Shown here piece by piece: positions 8,994-17,342 of a stretch of 64,000 bases of DNA. The stretch comes from Beijerinckiaceae bacterium (lineage in GTDB: Bacteria > Pseudomonadota > Alphaproteobacteria > Rhizobiales > Beijerinckiaceae), in contig CANBNG010000015.1 in assembly GCA_947370975.1 (NCBI GenBank), positions 1 to 64,000 of the forward strand. Reading direction: 5' to 3'. The translations under genes were made by a program, and so were the position numbers. The notes under the pieces are model-generated. The model did not search any database and was not told the DNA's origin. It worked only from the letters and a program-made list of their open reading frames with translations. Each line of letters starts with the position of its first letter. The first letter of the stretch is position 1.

Positions 8994-11003
8994 TCAGCCC
9001 CGCGGAGCGCGCGGGCCTGTCGGCCTGCCGCCACCTGGTCTGCCACCGCCGGGCTTGCCACCCGACCCACCGGGCCGGCCAGCGGGCCCACCGGGGCGTC
9101 CGCCCGGCTTGCCGGGACGCCCGCCTGCGCCGGGACGCCCACCGGGCGGCCTGCCACCGGGCTTGTCGCCTGTCGGCCTGTCGCCTCTGGGCTTGCCATC
9201 GAAGCTGCGGGCAGGGCGTTCGCCAGTGCGCGGCGCAAAGCTGCGCTTTTGCCCATCCTCACCCGGACGGCCACGACCCTCGCCACGCGGCTTGAAGCTG
9301 CGCTCGCCCTCAGGGCGACCACGGCCTTCGGCGCGCGGCTTGAATTCGCCACGGGGCTTGAACTCGCCACGCGGTTTAAACTCGCTGCGCGGGTTGGAGA
9401 AACGCTTCTCCTCGCCACCTTCTGCCGGGCGCTCGCGGAACGTGCGCGGGCGCTCGCCACGACGGTCAGGACCGCGCGGGGCTTCCTTGGCATTGCGGCC
9501 GGTGCGCGGACGCTCACCATGCGTCGCGGTGCGGGCCGGCTCGTCGCCGCTGCGTTCCACAGCAAAGCGACGCGCATTGCGCGTGCCGCCCTTGGCCTTG
9601 GCGCCGGGGGCAACAATGCGTTCCACGCTGATGGCGCGACCCTTGCGGTCGGCCGTCTCAGCGCGCTCGATGCGCCGGCGCGGGGCTTTGGCGTCTGCAT
9701 CATGGGCAGCGCGCAAAACCGACACATGCTTGCGCGGGCCGGGCTTGGGACGGTCAGTGCGCGGGCGCTCTTCCTCGTCCTCGCGCGGGCGCTTGCCGCG
9801 CGGGTTGGTGCGCTGGGACTGCGCCAGCTTTTCATCATCGCGCTGGTGAGCGACGCGCATTTCGTCACGCGTCGTCAGTCCGCTTTCGAAATCGACGCCG
9901 GCTTCTTGCGCCAGGGTCGGACCGATCTGCTCGATCAACACGCGCGTGCGCACTTCCTCGACTGCGCCTTCTTCCAGCTCGCCGAGCTGGAAAGGCCCAT
10001 AGGAGAGGCGAATCAGCCGGTTCACGGCGAGGCCGAGATGTTCAAGCACGCGCTTGATTTCGCGGTTCTTGCCTTCGCGCAGGCCCATGGTGAGCCAGAC
10101 ATTCGCGCCCTGCTCACGATCCAGATGCGCCTCGATGCCGGCATATTCGACGCCATCGATGGTAATGCCTTCGCGCAGCTCGTCGAGCTGGGCCTGATCG
10201 GTCTTGCCATTGGCGCGCACGCGGTAGCGGCGCAGCCAGCCGGTCGAGGGCAGCTCGAGCACGCGGGCAAGCCCGCCGTCATTGGTCAGCAGCAGCAGAC
10301 CTTCGGTGTTGATGTCCAGACGCCCGATCGTGATGACACGCGGCAGATCGCGCGGCATGGAATCGAAAATCGTCGGACGGCCTTCGGGATCGCGATCGGT
10401 TGTCACGAGTCCGCGCGGCTTGTGGAACATGAACAGGCGCGTGCGTTCGCGCTGGCCGATCGGCTTGCCGTCAATCGTGATGCGGTCGTCGGAGGTGACA
10501 TTGACGGCAGGCGTCGTCAGCTTTTCGCCATTGACGGCGACGCGGCCTTCCTCGATCCACAATTCGGCATCGCGACGCGAGCACAGGCCCACGCGCGCCA
10601 TGACCTTGGCGACGCGCTCGCCCTCGAAAGCCGAGGGAGCAGATTGCGGCTCGCGCAAAATGCGGCGCGGCTTTTCAACGCGCGGCCCGGAGGCCTTGTC
10701 GAAGCTGCGGCCTGTCGGCTTGCTGGCAAATTTTTCGCCGCCCTTGTCGAAGCGGCGCTCGCCGCGCGCTTCGCGCTGCGGGCCATCGCTCTCGCGGCGC
10801 GGCGGGCGCTCGCCAAAGCGCTTTTCGCCGGGCTTGCCGGCGAATTTGCCGGCAAATTTACCCGGCGGCTTGCCGCCCGGTTTTCCACGGGGGCTGTCGC
10901 CCCTGCTGGAGGCGCCACCTGGCCCGGGTTTCCGCGGGCCACCTTTTCCTGCGCCGCCCGGCTTGCGCGGGCCACGGTTTTTCTGATTGCTGTTGTCGCT
11001 CAT
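8994..11003 (-). CDS. rluB: rRNA pseudouridine synthase (RluB/RsuA family) with long basic tails
   Basis: 669 residues, more than twice a usual RluB. Residues about 125-385 are the enzyme: an S4 RNA-binding domain followed by the RsuA-type catalytic domain with GRLDINTEGLLLLTNDG, whose Asp is the nucleophile, and REGKNREIKR. The first ~120 residues are Lys/Arg/Gly/Pro-rich, and the last ~280 are low complexity: charged segments, three tandem EFKPRG units (bases 9335-9387) and a terminal Gly-Arg-Pro repeat. The tails are probably disordered and RNA-binding; extended RluB tails occur in alphaproteobacteria. The ATG at 11003 begins the basic tail; the frame is open upstream but crosses tadA. Target is predicted as 23S rRNA near position 2605. 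Confidence 0.9.
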   Translation of the reverse strand: MSDNSNQKNRGPRKPGGAGKGGPRKPGPGGASSRGDSPRGKPGGKPPGKFAGKFAGKPGEKRFGERPPRRESDGPQREARGERRFDKGGEKFASKPTGRSFDKASGPRVEKPRRILREPQSAPSAFEGERVAKVMARVGLCSRRDAELWIEEGRVAVNGEKLTTPAVNVTSDDRITIDGKPIGQRERTRLFMFHKPRGLVTTDRDPEGRPTIFDSMPRDLPRVITIGRLDINTEGLLLLTNDGGLARVLELPSTGWLRRYRVRANGKTDQAQLDELREGITIDGVEYAGIEAHLDREQGANVWLTMGLREGKNREIKRVLEHLGLAVNRLIRLSYGPFQLGELEEGAVEEVRTRVLIEQIGPTLAQEAGVDFESGLTTRDEMRVAHQRDDEKLAQSQRTNPRGKRPREDEEERPRTDRPKPGPRKHVSVLRAAHDADAKAPRRRIERAETADRKGRAISVERIVAPGAKAKGGTRNARRFAVERSGDEPARTATHGERPRTGRNAKEAPRGPDRRGERPRTFRERPAEGGEEKRFSNPRSEFKPRGEFKPRGEFKPRAEGRGRPEGERSFKPRGEGRGRPGEDGQKRSFAPRTGERPARSFDGKPRGDRPTGDKPGGRPPGGRPGAGGRPGKPGGRPGGPAGRPGGSGGKPGGGRPGGGRPTGPRAPRG

Positions 11004-11027
11004 GCGCTCTGATAGCAGAGTGCGGGC

Positions 11028-11489
11028 ATGAAAGTCGATGCGATGATAGATCAAGATCCCATGGCGGCCGCCTTTGACCGGGCGCGGGAGGCTGCGCGCC
11101 TCGGCGAAGTGCCTGTCGGGGCAGTTGTGGTGCGCAATGGCGCGGTGCTGGCGAGTGCCGGAAACCGTACCTTGACTGACCGCGATCCCACCGCCCATGC
11201 AGAAGTTCTGGCCATCCGGGAGGCCGCACGGGTGCTGGGCTCGGAGCGGCTGATCGGCTGCGACCTCTATGTGACGCTCGAACCCTGCGCCATGTGCGCG
11301 GGCGCAATCTCTTTCGCGCGCCTGCGCAGGGTCTATTTTGCAGCCCCTGACCCCAAGGGCGGGGCGGTGGAGCATGGCCCCCGCTTTTTCGCCCAAACCA
11401 CCTGCCACCATGCACCCGAAGTCTATGGCGGGATTCGCGAAAGCGAGGCCGCCGAGCTGCTGCGGGATTTTTTCAAGCAGCGACGGTAG
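11028..11489 (+). CDS. tadA: tRNA adenosine(34) deaminase
   Basis: Converts A34 to inosine in the tRNA-Arg(ACG) wobble position. 153 residues with both zinc motifs of the cytidine/adenosine deaminase fold: HAEV, carrying the proton-shuttle Glu, and PCAMC. It diverges from rluB with only 24 bases between the two ATGs, so promoters must reach into the neighbouring coding regions. Two further in-frame ATGs at 11043 and 11061 are possible alternatives. Confidence 0.95.
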   Translation: MKVDAMIDQDPMAAAFDRAREAARLGEVPVGAVVVRNGAVLASAGNRTLTDRDPTAHAEVLAIREAARVLGSERLIGCDLYVTLEPCAMCAGAISFARLRRVYFAAPDPKGGAVEHGPRFFAQTTCHHAPEVYGGIRESEAAELLRDFFKQRR

Positions 11490-11502
11490 GGGGCGCGCGG
11501 CG

Positions 11503-11621
11503 TTTCTCTCCGGGGGAGAAGCTGTCTGCGGAGCAGACTGATGAGGGGCAGGCACTATGGGTTGAGCGGGTAACCCCTCATCCGTCGCGCTGCGCGCGCC
11601 ACCTTCTCCCTCGGGAGAAGG
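11503..11621. repeat. Intergenic inverted repeat, family B, copy 2
   Basis: TCTCCGGGGGAGAAGCTG...CTGATGAGGGG faces TAACCCCTCATCCG...CACCTTCTCCCTCGGGAGAAGGA. It fills the gap between the convergent tadA and ferredoxin-reductase genes, where it may also act as a terminator. No gene is seen in this stretch. Confidence 0.85.
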
Positions 11622-11632
11622 ACTTTTGCGTT

Positions 11633-12604
11633 CTAGGGGCGATAGGCGGTATCCAGCGTGATTGACCCGCCGACCGCGCGCGAAACGCAGGCGCAGATTT
11701 TTGCGTTGCTCTGCTTCTCGTGATCGCTGAGAAACACGTCGCGGTGGTCGATCGCGCCCTCGACGCCAAGCACATCGAGCACGCAGAGCCCGCATTCGCC
11801 GCGTCGACAATCGGCCATTACATCCACGCCTGCGGCCTCCAGAGTGTCGAGGATCGTGCGATCCACTGGCACTTCGAGATCCACACCGAGGCGGGGAATT
11901 TTCACGCGGAACGGTTCAGGTGCAAAAAGGCCCCCGCTCGCGAAGGTTTCAAAGCGCAGATCGGCGGCCGCGCGTCCCGCCTTGGCCCAACTGGCGCGCG
12001 CGGCATCGAGCAGGCGCAGCGGCCCGCAGAGATAGAGCTGGGCTTCGGGCGCAAGCGCGGCGATTTCCGCATCGAGATCGAGCCGCCTGCCCTCATCGGA
12101 AAAACGTGTTTCGATGCGCGCGCCATGCTGTGCCGCGAGATCATCAAGAAAGGCCGCATCCGTGAGGCTTTTTGCAACATAGATCATGCGCCAGCTTGCG
12201 CCCGTGCGCGCCAGCGCACTTGCCATGGCTACCATCGGCGTGATGCCGATGCCCCCGGCAATCAGCAGATATTCCGGGCGGCCAAATTCCAGCGGGAAAA
12301 GATTATGCGGCTCGGTGAGCGAGAGACGTGCGCCCTCGGGCAAGGACCACATGTAGCGCGAGCCGCCGCGGCTATCCTCATGTTGGCGGACAGCGATGCG
12401 GTAACAGCTGCCATCGCCCGCGCCCACCAGCGAATAGGAGCGGTGATCGGGCTGGCCATCGATGACAACTGCCACATTGATATGGCTGCCCGGCGCGTAG
12501 GGGCGCGCGCCTTCTTCGGGCACAAGCGTGAATTCGCGGATGGTCGGCGCGACATCGCGGATGTTGGCGATACGGGCAGTGCTCCATGTCAGGGCGTAAC
12601 GCAT
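11633..12604 (-). CDS. Oxygenase reductase component (VanB/phthalate dioxygenase reductase type)
   Basis: 323 residues. Order of domains: flavin-binding barrel with RSYS (residues 55-58), NAD-binding domain with GGIGITPM (117-124), and C-terminal plant-type 2Fe-2S ferredoxin with C266, C271, C274 and C304. This order (flavin, NAD, 2Fe-2S) defines the phthalate-dioxygenase-reductase class. It would pass electrons from NADH to the Rieske oxygenase encoded two genes upstream. The gntR gene separates the oxygenase from its reductase, and the gap to gntR is 11 bases, so all three should be one transcript. Natural substrate unknown. Confidence 0.9.
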   Translation of the reverse strand: MRYALTWSTARIANIRDVAPTIREFTLVPEEGARPYAPGSHINVAVVIDGQPDHRSYSLVGAGDGSCYRIAVRQHEDSRGGSRYMWSLPEGARLSLTEPHNLFPLEFGRPEYLLIAGGIGITPMVAMASALARTGASWRMIYVAKSLTDAAFLDDLAAQHGARIETRFSDEGRRLDLDAEIAALAPEAQLYLCGPLRLLDAARASWAKAGRAAADLRFETFASGGLFAPEPFRVKIPRLGVDLEVPVDRTILDTLEAAGVDVMADCRRGECGLCVLDVLGVEGAIDHRDVFLSDHEKQSNAKICACVSRAVGGSITLDTAYRP

Positions 12605-12615
12605 GGGCTTGTTCC

Positions 12616-13374
12616 TCAGGCGCGGCTGGGTCGGCGGATCAGCGCCGATCCGGCAACGAGATCGAGCGTGGTCTGATTGCCGAGCGCGAGCTGCAAATTG
12701 CGCCGCGCCAGGCGCGCATGTTCGCGCATGATCGATTCAGCGCGCTCGCCCTCGCGGTTTTCAATGGCCTCGATGACGCAGCGGTGCTGATCCTGCGCAA
12801 CGATGAGAATGGTGCGCGCCTGCGGCAAGGCCGATTGCGCCATGACAAAGCCCGAAGGCGAGGCAAAGGGCAGGGCGCTGGCGCGCTCCGCCTGGCGGAT
12901 CATCACCGCGCTGCCCGACATGTCGTGAAGGGCGGCGTGAAAGCGCGCATTGAGCTGCACATAGCTTGCAAAATGGTCGAGGTTGAGCACGGGGTGGCGC
13001 GTTAGTGCGTCGATATCATCAAGGCAGAGCTTGATGTCAGCCAGCGCGGCGCGCGATGCGCCACGCTCGGCTGCCGCGCGCGCGACCAGGCCCTCCATCG
13101 CGCCGCGCACTTCGATGGAATCGAAAATATCGGCCTCCGAGAAGGCTTTTACGGCAAAGCCGCCCGATGGAATGGCCTCGATCAGGCCTTCTTCCTCAAG
13201 CCGCACCAGCGCCATGCGCACAGGCGTGCGCGACACGCCGGTACGCTCCACCATCGAGAGTTCGGAAATGCGCTCGCCCGGTTGCAATGCGCCTGACAAG
13301 ATGAGGTCGCGCAGGCTGAGCAGCGCCTTCACCGTTTGCGAAACGGCGCGGTCGGGGTCTTTGTCCTGCGTCAT
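12616..13374 (-). CDS. GntR-family transcriptional regulator, FCD subfamily
   Basis: 252 residues. An N-terminal winged helix-turn-helix with LSMVERTGVSRTPVRMALVRL, the hallmark recognition helix of GntR proteins, is followed by an all-helical FCD ligand domain. The ATG at 13374 follows the oxygenase stop by one base (TGACATG), indicating translational coupling; a longer reading that starts inside the oxygenase gene is rejected. Placed between oxygenase and reductase, it most likely represses this cassette in the absence of its aromatic or related substrate and may read the paired TGTATAC sites near 14.5 kb. Confidence 0.9.
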   Translation of the reverse strand: MTQDKDPDRAVSQTVKALLSLRDLILSGALQPGERISELSMVERTGVSRTPVRMALVRLEEEGLIEAIPSGGFAVKAFSEADIFDSIEVRGAMEGLVARAAAERGASRAALADIKLCLDDIDALTRHPVLNLDHFASYVQLNARFHAALHDMSGSAVMIRQAERASALPFASPSGFVMAQSALPQARTILIVAQDQHRCVIEAIENREGERAESIMREHARLARRNLQLALGNQTTLDLVAGSALIRRPSRA

Positions 13375-13375
13375 G

Positions 13376-14467
13376 TCACTGCGCCGCGATCTGGCGTTTC
13401 GGTCGCTCTGCATCGACCATGCGGTCAATCAGCCGCCGCGCCCAGAGCGCGCCGGAATCGATGTTGATATTGTAAAAAACACGACCGGGATTTTCATTGA
13501 TGGCGCGCTGCTGGGCTTCGAGCACGATTTCATCCTCGTAGAAAATGCCGGCCACGCCTTCGCGCAATTGATGCGTAATGCGCTGCTCGCCGAGACGGTA
13601 GTTGCGCGCAAACGCCCAGAAATAATGGCAGGTGGTTTCGGTCTCGGGCGTCACGCTGTTGAGCACGAAACCATTGACGCCCTGCGAGCGGTCGCCCTCG
13701 GGCGCGCCTGTGCCTGCCGGCGCGACGCCGACATCGATGGCGATGGTGCAGGGGGCTTCGAAATTGATGATCTGCCAGCGGTCGACCTTGCCGGGTTTGC
13801 CAAGCTGTCCGGCCCAGAAGGGCGGCGGCACGATGTCTTTCATCCAGCGCGTCACCGTTGCGGTCTTGTCGCCATATGTCGTCTGGAAGGGCGCTTCGGC
13901 CACAGCACGGTCGCCGATGCTTGAGCCATGCACGAAGGTTTCGTGCGTGAGGTCCATGAGATTGTCGAGCACGAGGCGATAGTCGCATTTCACGTGGATG
14001 GTCTTGCCATCGCCAGCCCAATGCGGATCGTCATTCCAGTGGAGGTCTGGCACCAGCGCGGGGTCGGCCAGCGCGGGGTCGCCCATCCACAGCCAGACGA
14101 ATCGATGCTTCTCGATGACGGGATAGGCACGCACGCAGGCTGACGGATTGATCGTCTCCTGCGAGGGCATGTGGGTGCAGCGTCCTTGCGCATTATAGGT
14201 GAGGCCGTGATAGCCGCAGATCACCTGATCGTTTTCAAGCCGCCCCAGCGAGAGCGGGACAAGCCGATGCCAGCAGGCATCCTCAAGGGCGGCGACCTTC
14301 CCGTCCTTGCGGCGGTAGAGCACAACCTTCTTGTTGCAGATGGTGCGCGCAAACAGCGCCTGTTTCACATCCACATCCCAAGCGGCCGCATACCAGGCGT
14401 TCAGGGGGAAGGACGGACGGTCGGGATCGGCGAGCATTTGCCCGGCCGGGTGATCCTTGAGCGACAT
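13376..14467 (-). CDS. Rieske non-heme iron oxygenase (VanA-like O-demethylase type)
   Basis: 363 residues, close to VanA length. The Rieske 2Fe-2S site is C65-x-H67 and C84-x2-H87. The mononuclear iron site is DLTHETFVH, giving H175 and H180, preceded by N169 and D172. This architecture hydroxylates or demethylates ring substrates; vanillate is the best-known ligand of close families but the substrate is not shown by sequence. The ATG at 14467 has a GAGGAAA ribosome site and lies just downstream of an operator-like palindrome. First gene of oxygenase-gntR-reductase. Confidence 0.92.
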   Translation of the reverse strand: MSLKDHPAGQMLADPDRPSFPLNAWYAAAWDVDVKQALFARTICNKKVVLYRRKDGKVAALEDACWHRLVPLSLGRLENDQVICGYHGLTYNAQGRCTHMPSQETINPSACVRAYPVIEKHRFVWLWMGDPALADPALVPDLHWNDDPHWAGDGKTIHVKCDYRLVLDNLMDLTHETFVHGSSIGDRAVAEAPFQTTYGDKTATVTRWMKDIVPPPFWAGQLGKPGKVDRWQIINFEAPCTIAIDVGVAPAGTGAPEGDRSQGVNGFVLNSVTPETETTCHYFWAFARNYRLGEQRITHQLREGVAGIFYEDEIVLEAQQRAINENPGRVFYNINIDSGALWARRLIDRMVDAERPKRQIAAQ

Positions 14468-14480
14468 GGCGCGTTTCCTC

Positions 14481-14523
14481 ATATTGTATACAGGAAGGAT
14501 AGGTCGCCAAGAGGGTGAGTCAA
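14481..14523 (-). promoter_or_regulatory. Predicted promoter and operator of the Rieske oxygenase operon
   Basis: Reading the minus strand, TTGACT (14523-14518), a 16-base spacer and TATCCT (14501-14496) form a plausible sigma-70 promoter. The predicted start near 14489 falls inside the perfect palindrome TGTATACA (14485-14492), which lies about 20 bases upstream of the oxygenase ATG. Palindromes of this shape are common GntR-FCD operators, so binding here would block transcription. Promoter and operator calls are inference. Confidence 0.55.
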
Positions 14524-14558
14524 GGGGTGGTGGTGTTCTCGAGGGGGCGTTTCTCCGC

Positions 14559-14570
14559 ATATTGTATACT
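14559..14570 (+). promoter_or_regulatory. Second operator-like site over the binding-protein -10 region
   Basis: ATATTGTATAC is repeated exactly (first copy 14481-14491). Here it overlaps TATACT, a good -10 hexamer for the divergent binding-protein gene, though no convincing -35 was found. The two copies are in the same orientation, 78 bases apart, which suggests that one regulator controls both divergent transcripts. Confidence 0.5.
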
Positions 14571-14648
14571 GCAGCGTTATTCCTCCGCTCCGAGATTGAC
14601 AAATCTGCGCCTTTGGTCGAACCGGGCGGGACAATCAGGGAGCTCCTC

Positions 14649-15803
14649 ATGGTCCGCCTTCTCAGCCTCTGCGCCGTGTTTTTTGGCCTTCTCGCCCCCG
14701 CGCGTGCTGCCGAGCCGTTTCGCATCGGCCTCATTCTGCCGATGAGCGGGCCGTTTGCGGGCTCCATCGGGCGGCAGGTCGAGCATGGCCTGCGGCTCTA
14801 TCTGGCGGGGCATGGCGAGGAGGTCGCGGGCCACAAGATCGAGGTGCTTCTGCGCGACGATGGCGGCAATGCGGATGCTACGCGGCGGCTCGCCACCGAA
14901 CTGGTCACGAGCGAGCATGTCGATCTGCTCGCGGGCTTTGGCCTCACCCCGCTGGCGCTGGCGGCAGCTCCTGTTGCGCAGCGTGCGCAGGTTCCGATGA
15001 TTGTCATGGCTGCTGCCACCTCGATCATCACCGAGCAATCGCCCTTTGTGCTGCGCACTTCTTTCACCATGGCGCAGAATGTCACGCCGCTGGCGCAATG
15101 GACTGCGCGGAGCGGTATGCGCCGCATCGTCACGCTGGTATCTGATTACGGCCCCGGACAGGATGCAGAAAAAGCCTTTGCCAAGGGCTTTTCTGACGCC
15201 GGCGGCACAATTCTCGACAGCCTGCGCGCCCCGCTTGCAAGCCCGGCCTTCGGGCCTTTCCTGCAACGCGCGAAAGACCTCAAGCCCGATGCACTGTTTC
15301 TCTTCGTGCCCAATGGACAGGGCGCGGATCTGATGAAGAGCGTGGCTGAGCGTGGCTTTGCGGAAGCCGGCATCAAGGTGATTGCAACCGGCGATGTGGT
15401 CGACGATCTGACGGTGAACGACATGGGCGAGGATGTGATCGGCATGATCACCTCGCATCATTATTCGGCGGCCCATGAGTCAGCTGAAAACACCGCCTAT
15501 CGCGAGACTTTCATGAAGGCCTATGGCGTGCGCCCCAATCTCATGGCGATCGGCGGTTATGATGGCATGCATCTGGTGTTCGAGGCCCTGCGCGCGAGCG
15601 AGGGAAAAGCGCGCGGCGCAGCACTTGTGGATGCCATGAAAGGCCGCGCATGGCTAAGCCCGCGCGGGCCCATCAGCATCGATCCGGCAACACGCGATAT
15701 TGTGCAGAATGTCTATATGCGGCGCGTGGAACGCGTGAACGGGCAATTGTGGAATGTGGAGTTTGAGACAACGCCGAATGTGAGAGATCCGGCGAAGAAT
15801 TGA
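14649..15803 (+). CDS. LivJ-like ABC transporter substrate-binding protein
   Basis: 384 residues. A signal peptide (hydrophobic core, Ala-Arg-Ala-Ala cleavage region near residue 21) precedes a type-1 periplasmic binding fold that begins RIGLILPMSGPFAG, typical of branched-chain amino acid/aromatic binding proteins. The ATG is preceded by AGGGAG. No permease or ATPase gene lies nearby, so it is an orphan component here. Divergent orientation from a Rieske oxygenase operon with shared operator-like sites suggests that it captures the oxygenase substrate or a related aromatic compound; that is inference. Confidence 0.88.
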   Translation: MVRLLSLCAVFFGLLAPARAAEPFRIGLILPMSGPFAGSIGRQVEHGLRLYLAGHGEEVAGHKIEVLLRDDGGNADATRRLATELVTSEHVDLLAGFGLTPLALAAAPVAQRAQVPMIVMAAATSIITEQSPFVLRTSFTMAQNVTPLAQWTARSGMRRIVTLVSDYGPGQDAEKAFAKGFSDAGGTILDSLRAPLASPAFGPFLQRAKDLKPDALFLFVPNGQGADLMKSVAERGFAEAGIKVIATGDVVDDLTVNDMGEDVIGMITSHHYSAAHESAENTAYRETFMKAYGVRPNLMAIGGYDGMHLVFEALRASEGKARGAALVDAMKGRAWLSPRGPISIDPATRDIVQNVYMRRVERVNGQLWNVEFETTPNVRDPAKN

Positions 15804-15829
15804 AGGCTGTGTGTGAAGGACAAAGCGTC

Positions 15830-15911
15830 GTCATTGCGAGGAGCGAAGCGACGCGGCAATCCATCTTGGCAACACGCGCACTCTGGATTGCTTCGCTCCG
15901 CTCGCAATGAC
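15830..15911. repeat. Intergenic inverted repeat, family C, copy 2
   Basis: GTCATTGCGAGGAGCGAAGC...GCAATCCATC and its inverse GGATTGCTTCGCTCC...CGCAATGAC. A decayed third half-copy (CTGGATTGCTGCACTCCG) follows at 15929-15946. It lies between the convergent binding-protein and purD genes, matching the placement of copy 1. Confidence 0.85.
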
Positions 15912-15966
15912 GGGCGCAACACGCGTGCTCTGGATTGCTGCACTCCGCCAGCAAGTGCGGGTGTAA

Positions 15967-17232
15967 CTAACCCAGCGCCCGCCAACCAATGTCCCTGCGG
16001 TAAAAACCTTCCGGCCAGTCGATCACATCGATCCCTGCATAGGCGCGGTCGCGCGCTTCCTTTACGCTCGCTCCCAGCCCGGTGACGTTGAGCACACGCC
16101 CGCCATTGGCCACGAGATCCGCGCCTTGCTGCCTGGTGCCGGCATGGAAGACCATCACGCCCTCCAGTGCAGCGGCTTTTTCGACGCCGCGGATGATGCT
16201 GCCTTTTTGCGGATTTTCGGGATAGCCCGGCGCGGCATAGACCACCGTCAGCGCCGTGCGCGGCGAGAGAGCGACCTTTTGGCTGCGCAGGTTGCCCTGC
16301 GCGCATTGCATCAGCAGTGGCAGCAGGTCTTCTTCGAGGCGGGGCAGCATGACCTGCGTTTCGGGATCGCCGAAACGGGCGTTGAATTCGATCAGCTTGG
16401 GCCCGTCCTTGGTCAGCATCAGGCCTGCAAACAGCACGCCCTTGTAGGGTGCGCCGCGCGCGATCATGCCGCGCAGGGTTGGCTCGATGATCTCGGCCAT
16501 CACCCGCGCGCTCATCTCGTCGCTCATCACGGGGGCCGGCGAATAAGCGCCCATGCCCCCGGTATTGGGGCCGGTGTCCCCCTCGCCCACGCGCTTGTGG
16601 TCCTGCGCCGAGGCAAACGCCAGGGCCTTGTTCCCGTCACACAGCGCGAAGAAGGAGGCTTCCTCGCCCTCCATGAATTCCTCGATGACAATTTCCGCGC
16701 CCGCTTCGCCAAAGGCGCCCGAGAAGATCGTCTCCACCGCCTCGCGCGCCTCCGCATCGCTCATGGCGACGATCACGCCCTTGCCTGCGGCAAGCCCGTC
16801 CGCCTTGACGACGATGGGTGCGGGATGTGCATCGAGATAGGCCAAGGCCGCAGACTTGTCGGCAAAGCGGCCATAGGCGGCGGTCGGAATGTCGAAGTCG
16901 CGGGCGAGATCCTTGGTGAAGCCCTTGGAGCCCTCAAGCTGGGCCGCAAGCTTGCCGGGGCCGAAGGCGGCTATGCCGGCGGCATCGAGATCATCCACAA
17001 GTCCGGCCACCAGCGGGGCCTCGGGGCCCACAACCACGAAGCCAATGCCCATCAGACGGCAGAAGGCGATCACGGCGTCGTGGTCGGTCACATCCACGCT
17101 CACGCATTCGGCCAGCGTCCCGATGCCGGGATTGCCCGGTGCCGCAAAGAGCTTGCCGAGCCGTGGGCTCTTCGAGAGGGCCAGTGCGAGCGCATGTTCG
17201 CGGCCGCCGGAGCCGATGAGGAGAACGTTCAT
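15967..17232 (-). CDS. purD: Phosphoribosylamine-glycine ligase
   Basis: GAR synthetase, second step of purine biosynthesis, cytoplasmic. 421 residues, the family length. The N-terminus MNVLLIGSGGREHALA is diagnostic, and the ATP-grasp domain shows VKADGLAAGKGV, TGGMGAYSPAP and NARFGDPETQ. It uses glycine, linking it loosely to the glycine cleavage genes elsewhere in the window. Divergent from xseA with a 110-base spacer that must hold both promoters. Confidence 0.97.
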   Translation of the reverse strand: MNVLLIGSGGREHALALALSKSPRLGKLFAAPGNPGIGTLAECVSVDVTDHDAVIAFCRLMGIGFVVVGPEAPLVAGLVDDLDAAGIAAFGPGKLAAQLEGSKGFTKDLARDFDIPTAAYGRFADKSAALAYLDAHPAPIVVKADGLAAGKGVIVAMSDAEAREAVETIFSGAFGEAGAEIVIEEFMEGEEASFFALCDGNKALAFASAQDHKRVGEGDTGPNTGGMGAYSPAPVMSDEMSARVMAEIIEPTLRGMIARGAPYKGVLFAGLMLTKDGPKLIEFNARFGDPETQVMLPRLEEDLLPLLMQCAQGNLRSQKVALSPRTALTVVYAAPGYPENPQKGSIIRGVEKAAALEGVMVFHAGTRQQGADLVANGGRVLNVTGLGASVKEARDRAYAGIDVIDWPEGFYRRDIGWRALG

Positions 17233-17342
17233 GGTGTCGCTGCCCGATGGCGTCAGAAAAGGAGCCCCCTCTTAGGCGAGACCGGCGGCAGGTTCAATGT
17301 GCCCCCTCGCCAGCCTCGCGATGATCGGGCATATCAGGGGGC

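Noticed and set aside
8884..11012. Two long plus-strand open frames (8884-9849 and 9249-11012) opposite rluB
   Set aside because: They mirror the repetitive, GC-rich rluB tails; the peptides are Pro/Gly/Arg or Ala/Arg noise without domains, while the minus strand encodes clear S4 and RsuA motifs.
14457..14648. N-terminal extension of the binding protein through the divergent promoter
   Set aside because: The extension crosses the promoter/operator sites, while ATG 14649 has AGGGAG upstream and begins a normal signal peptide.
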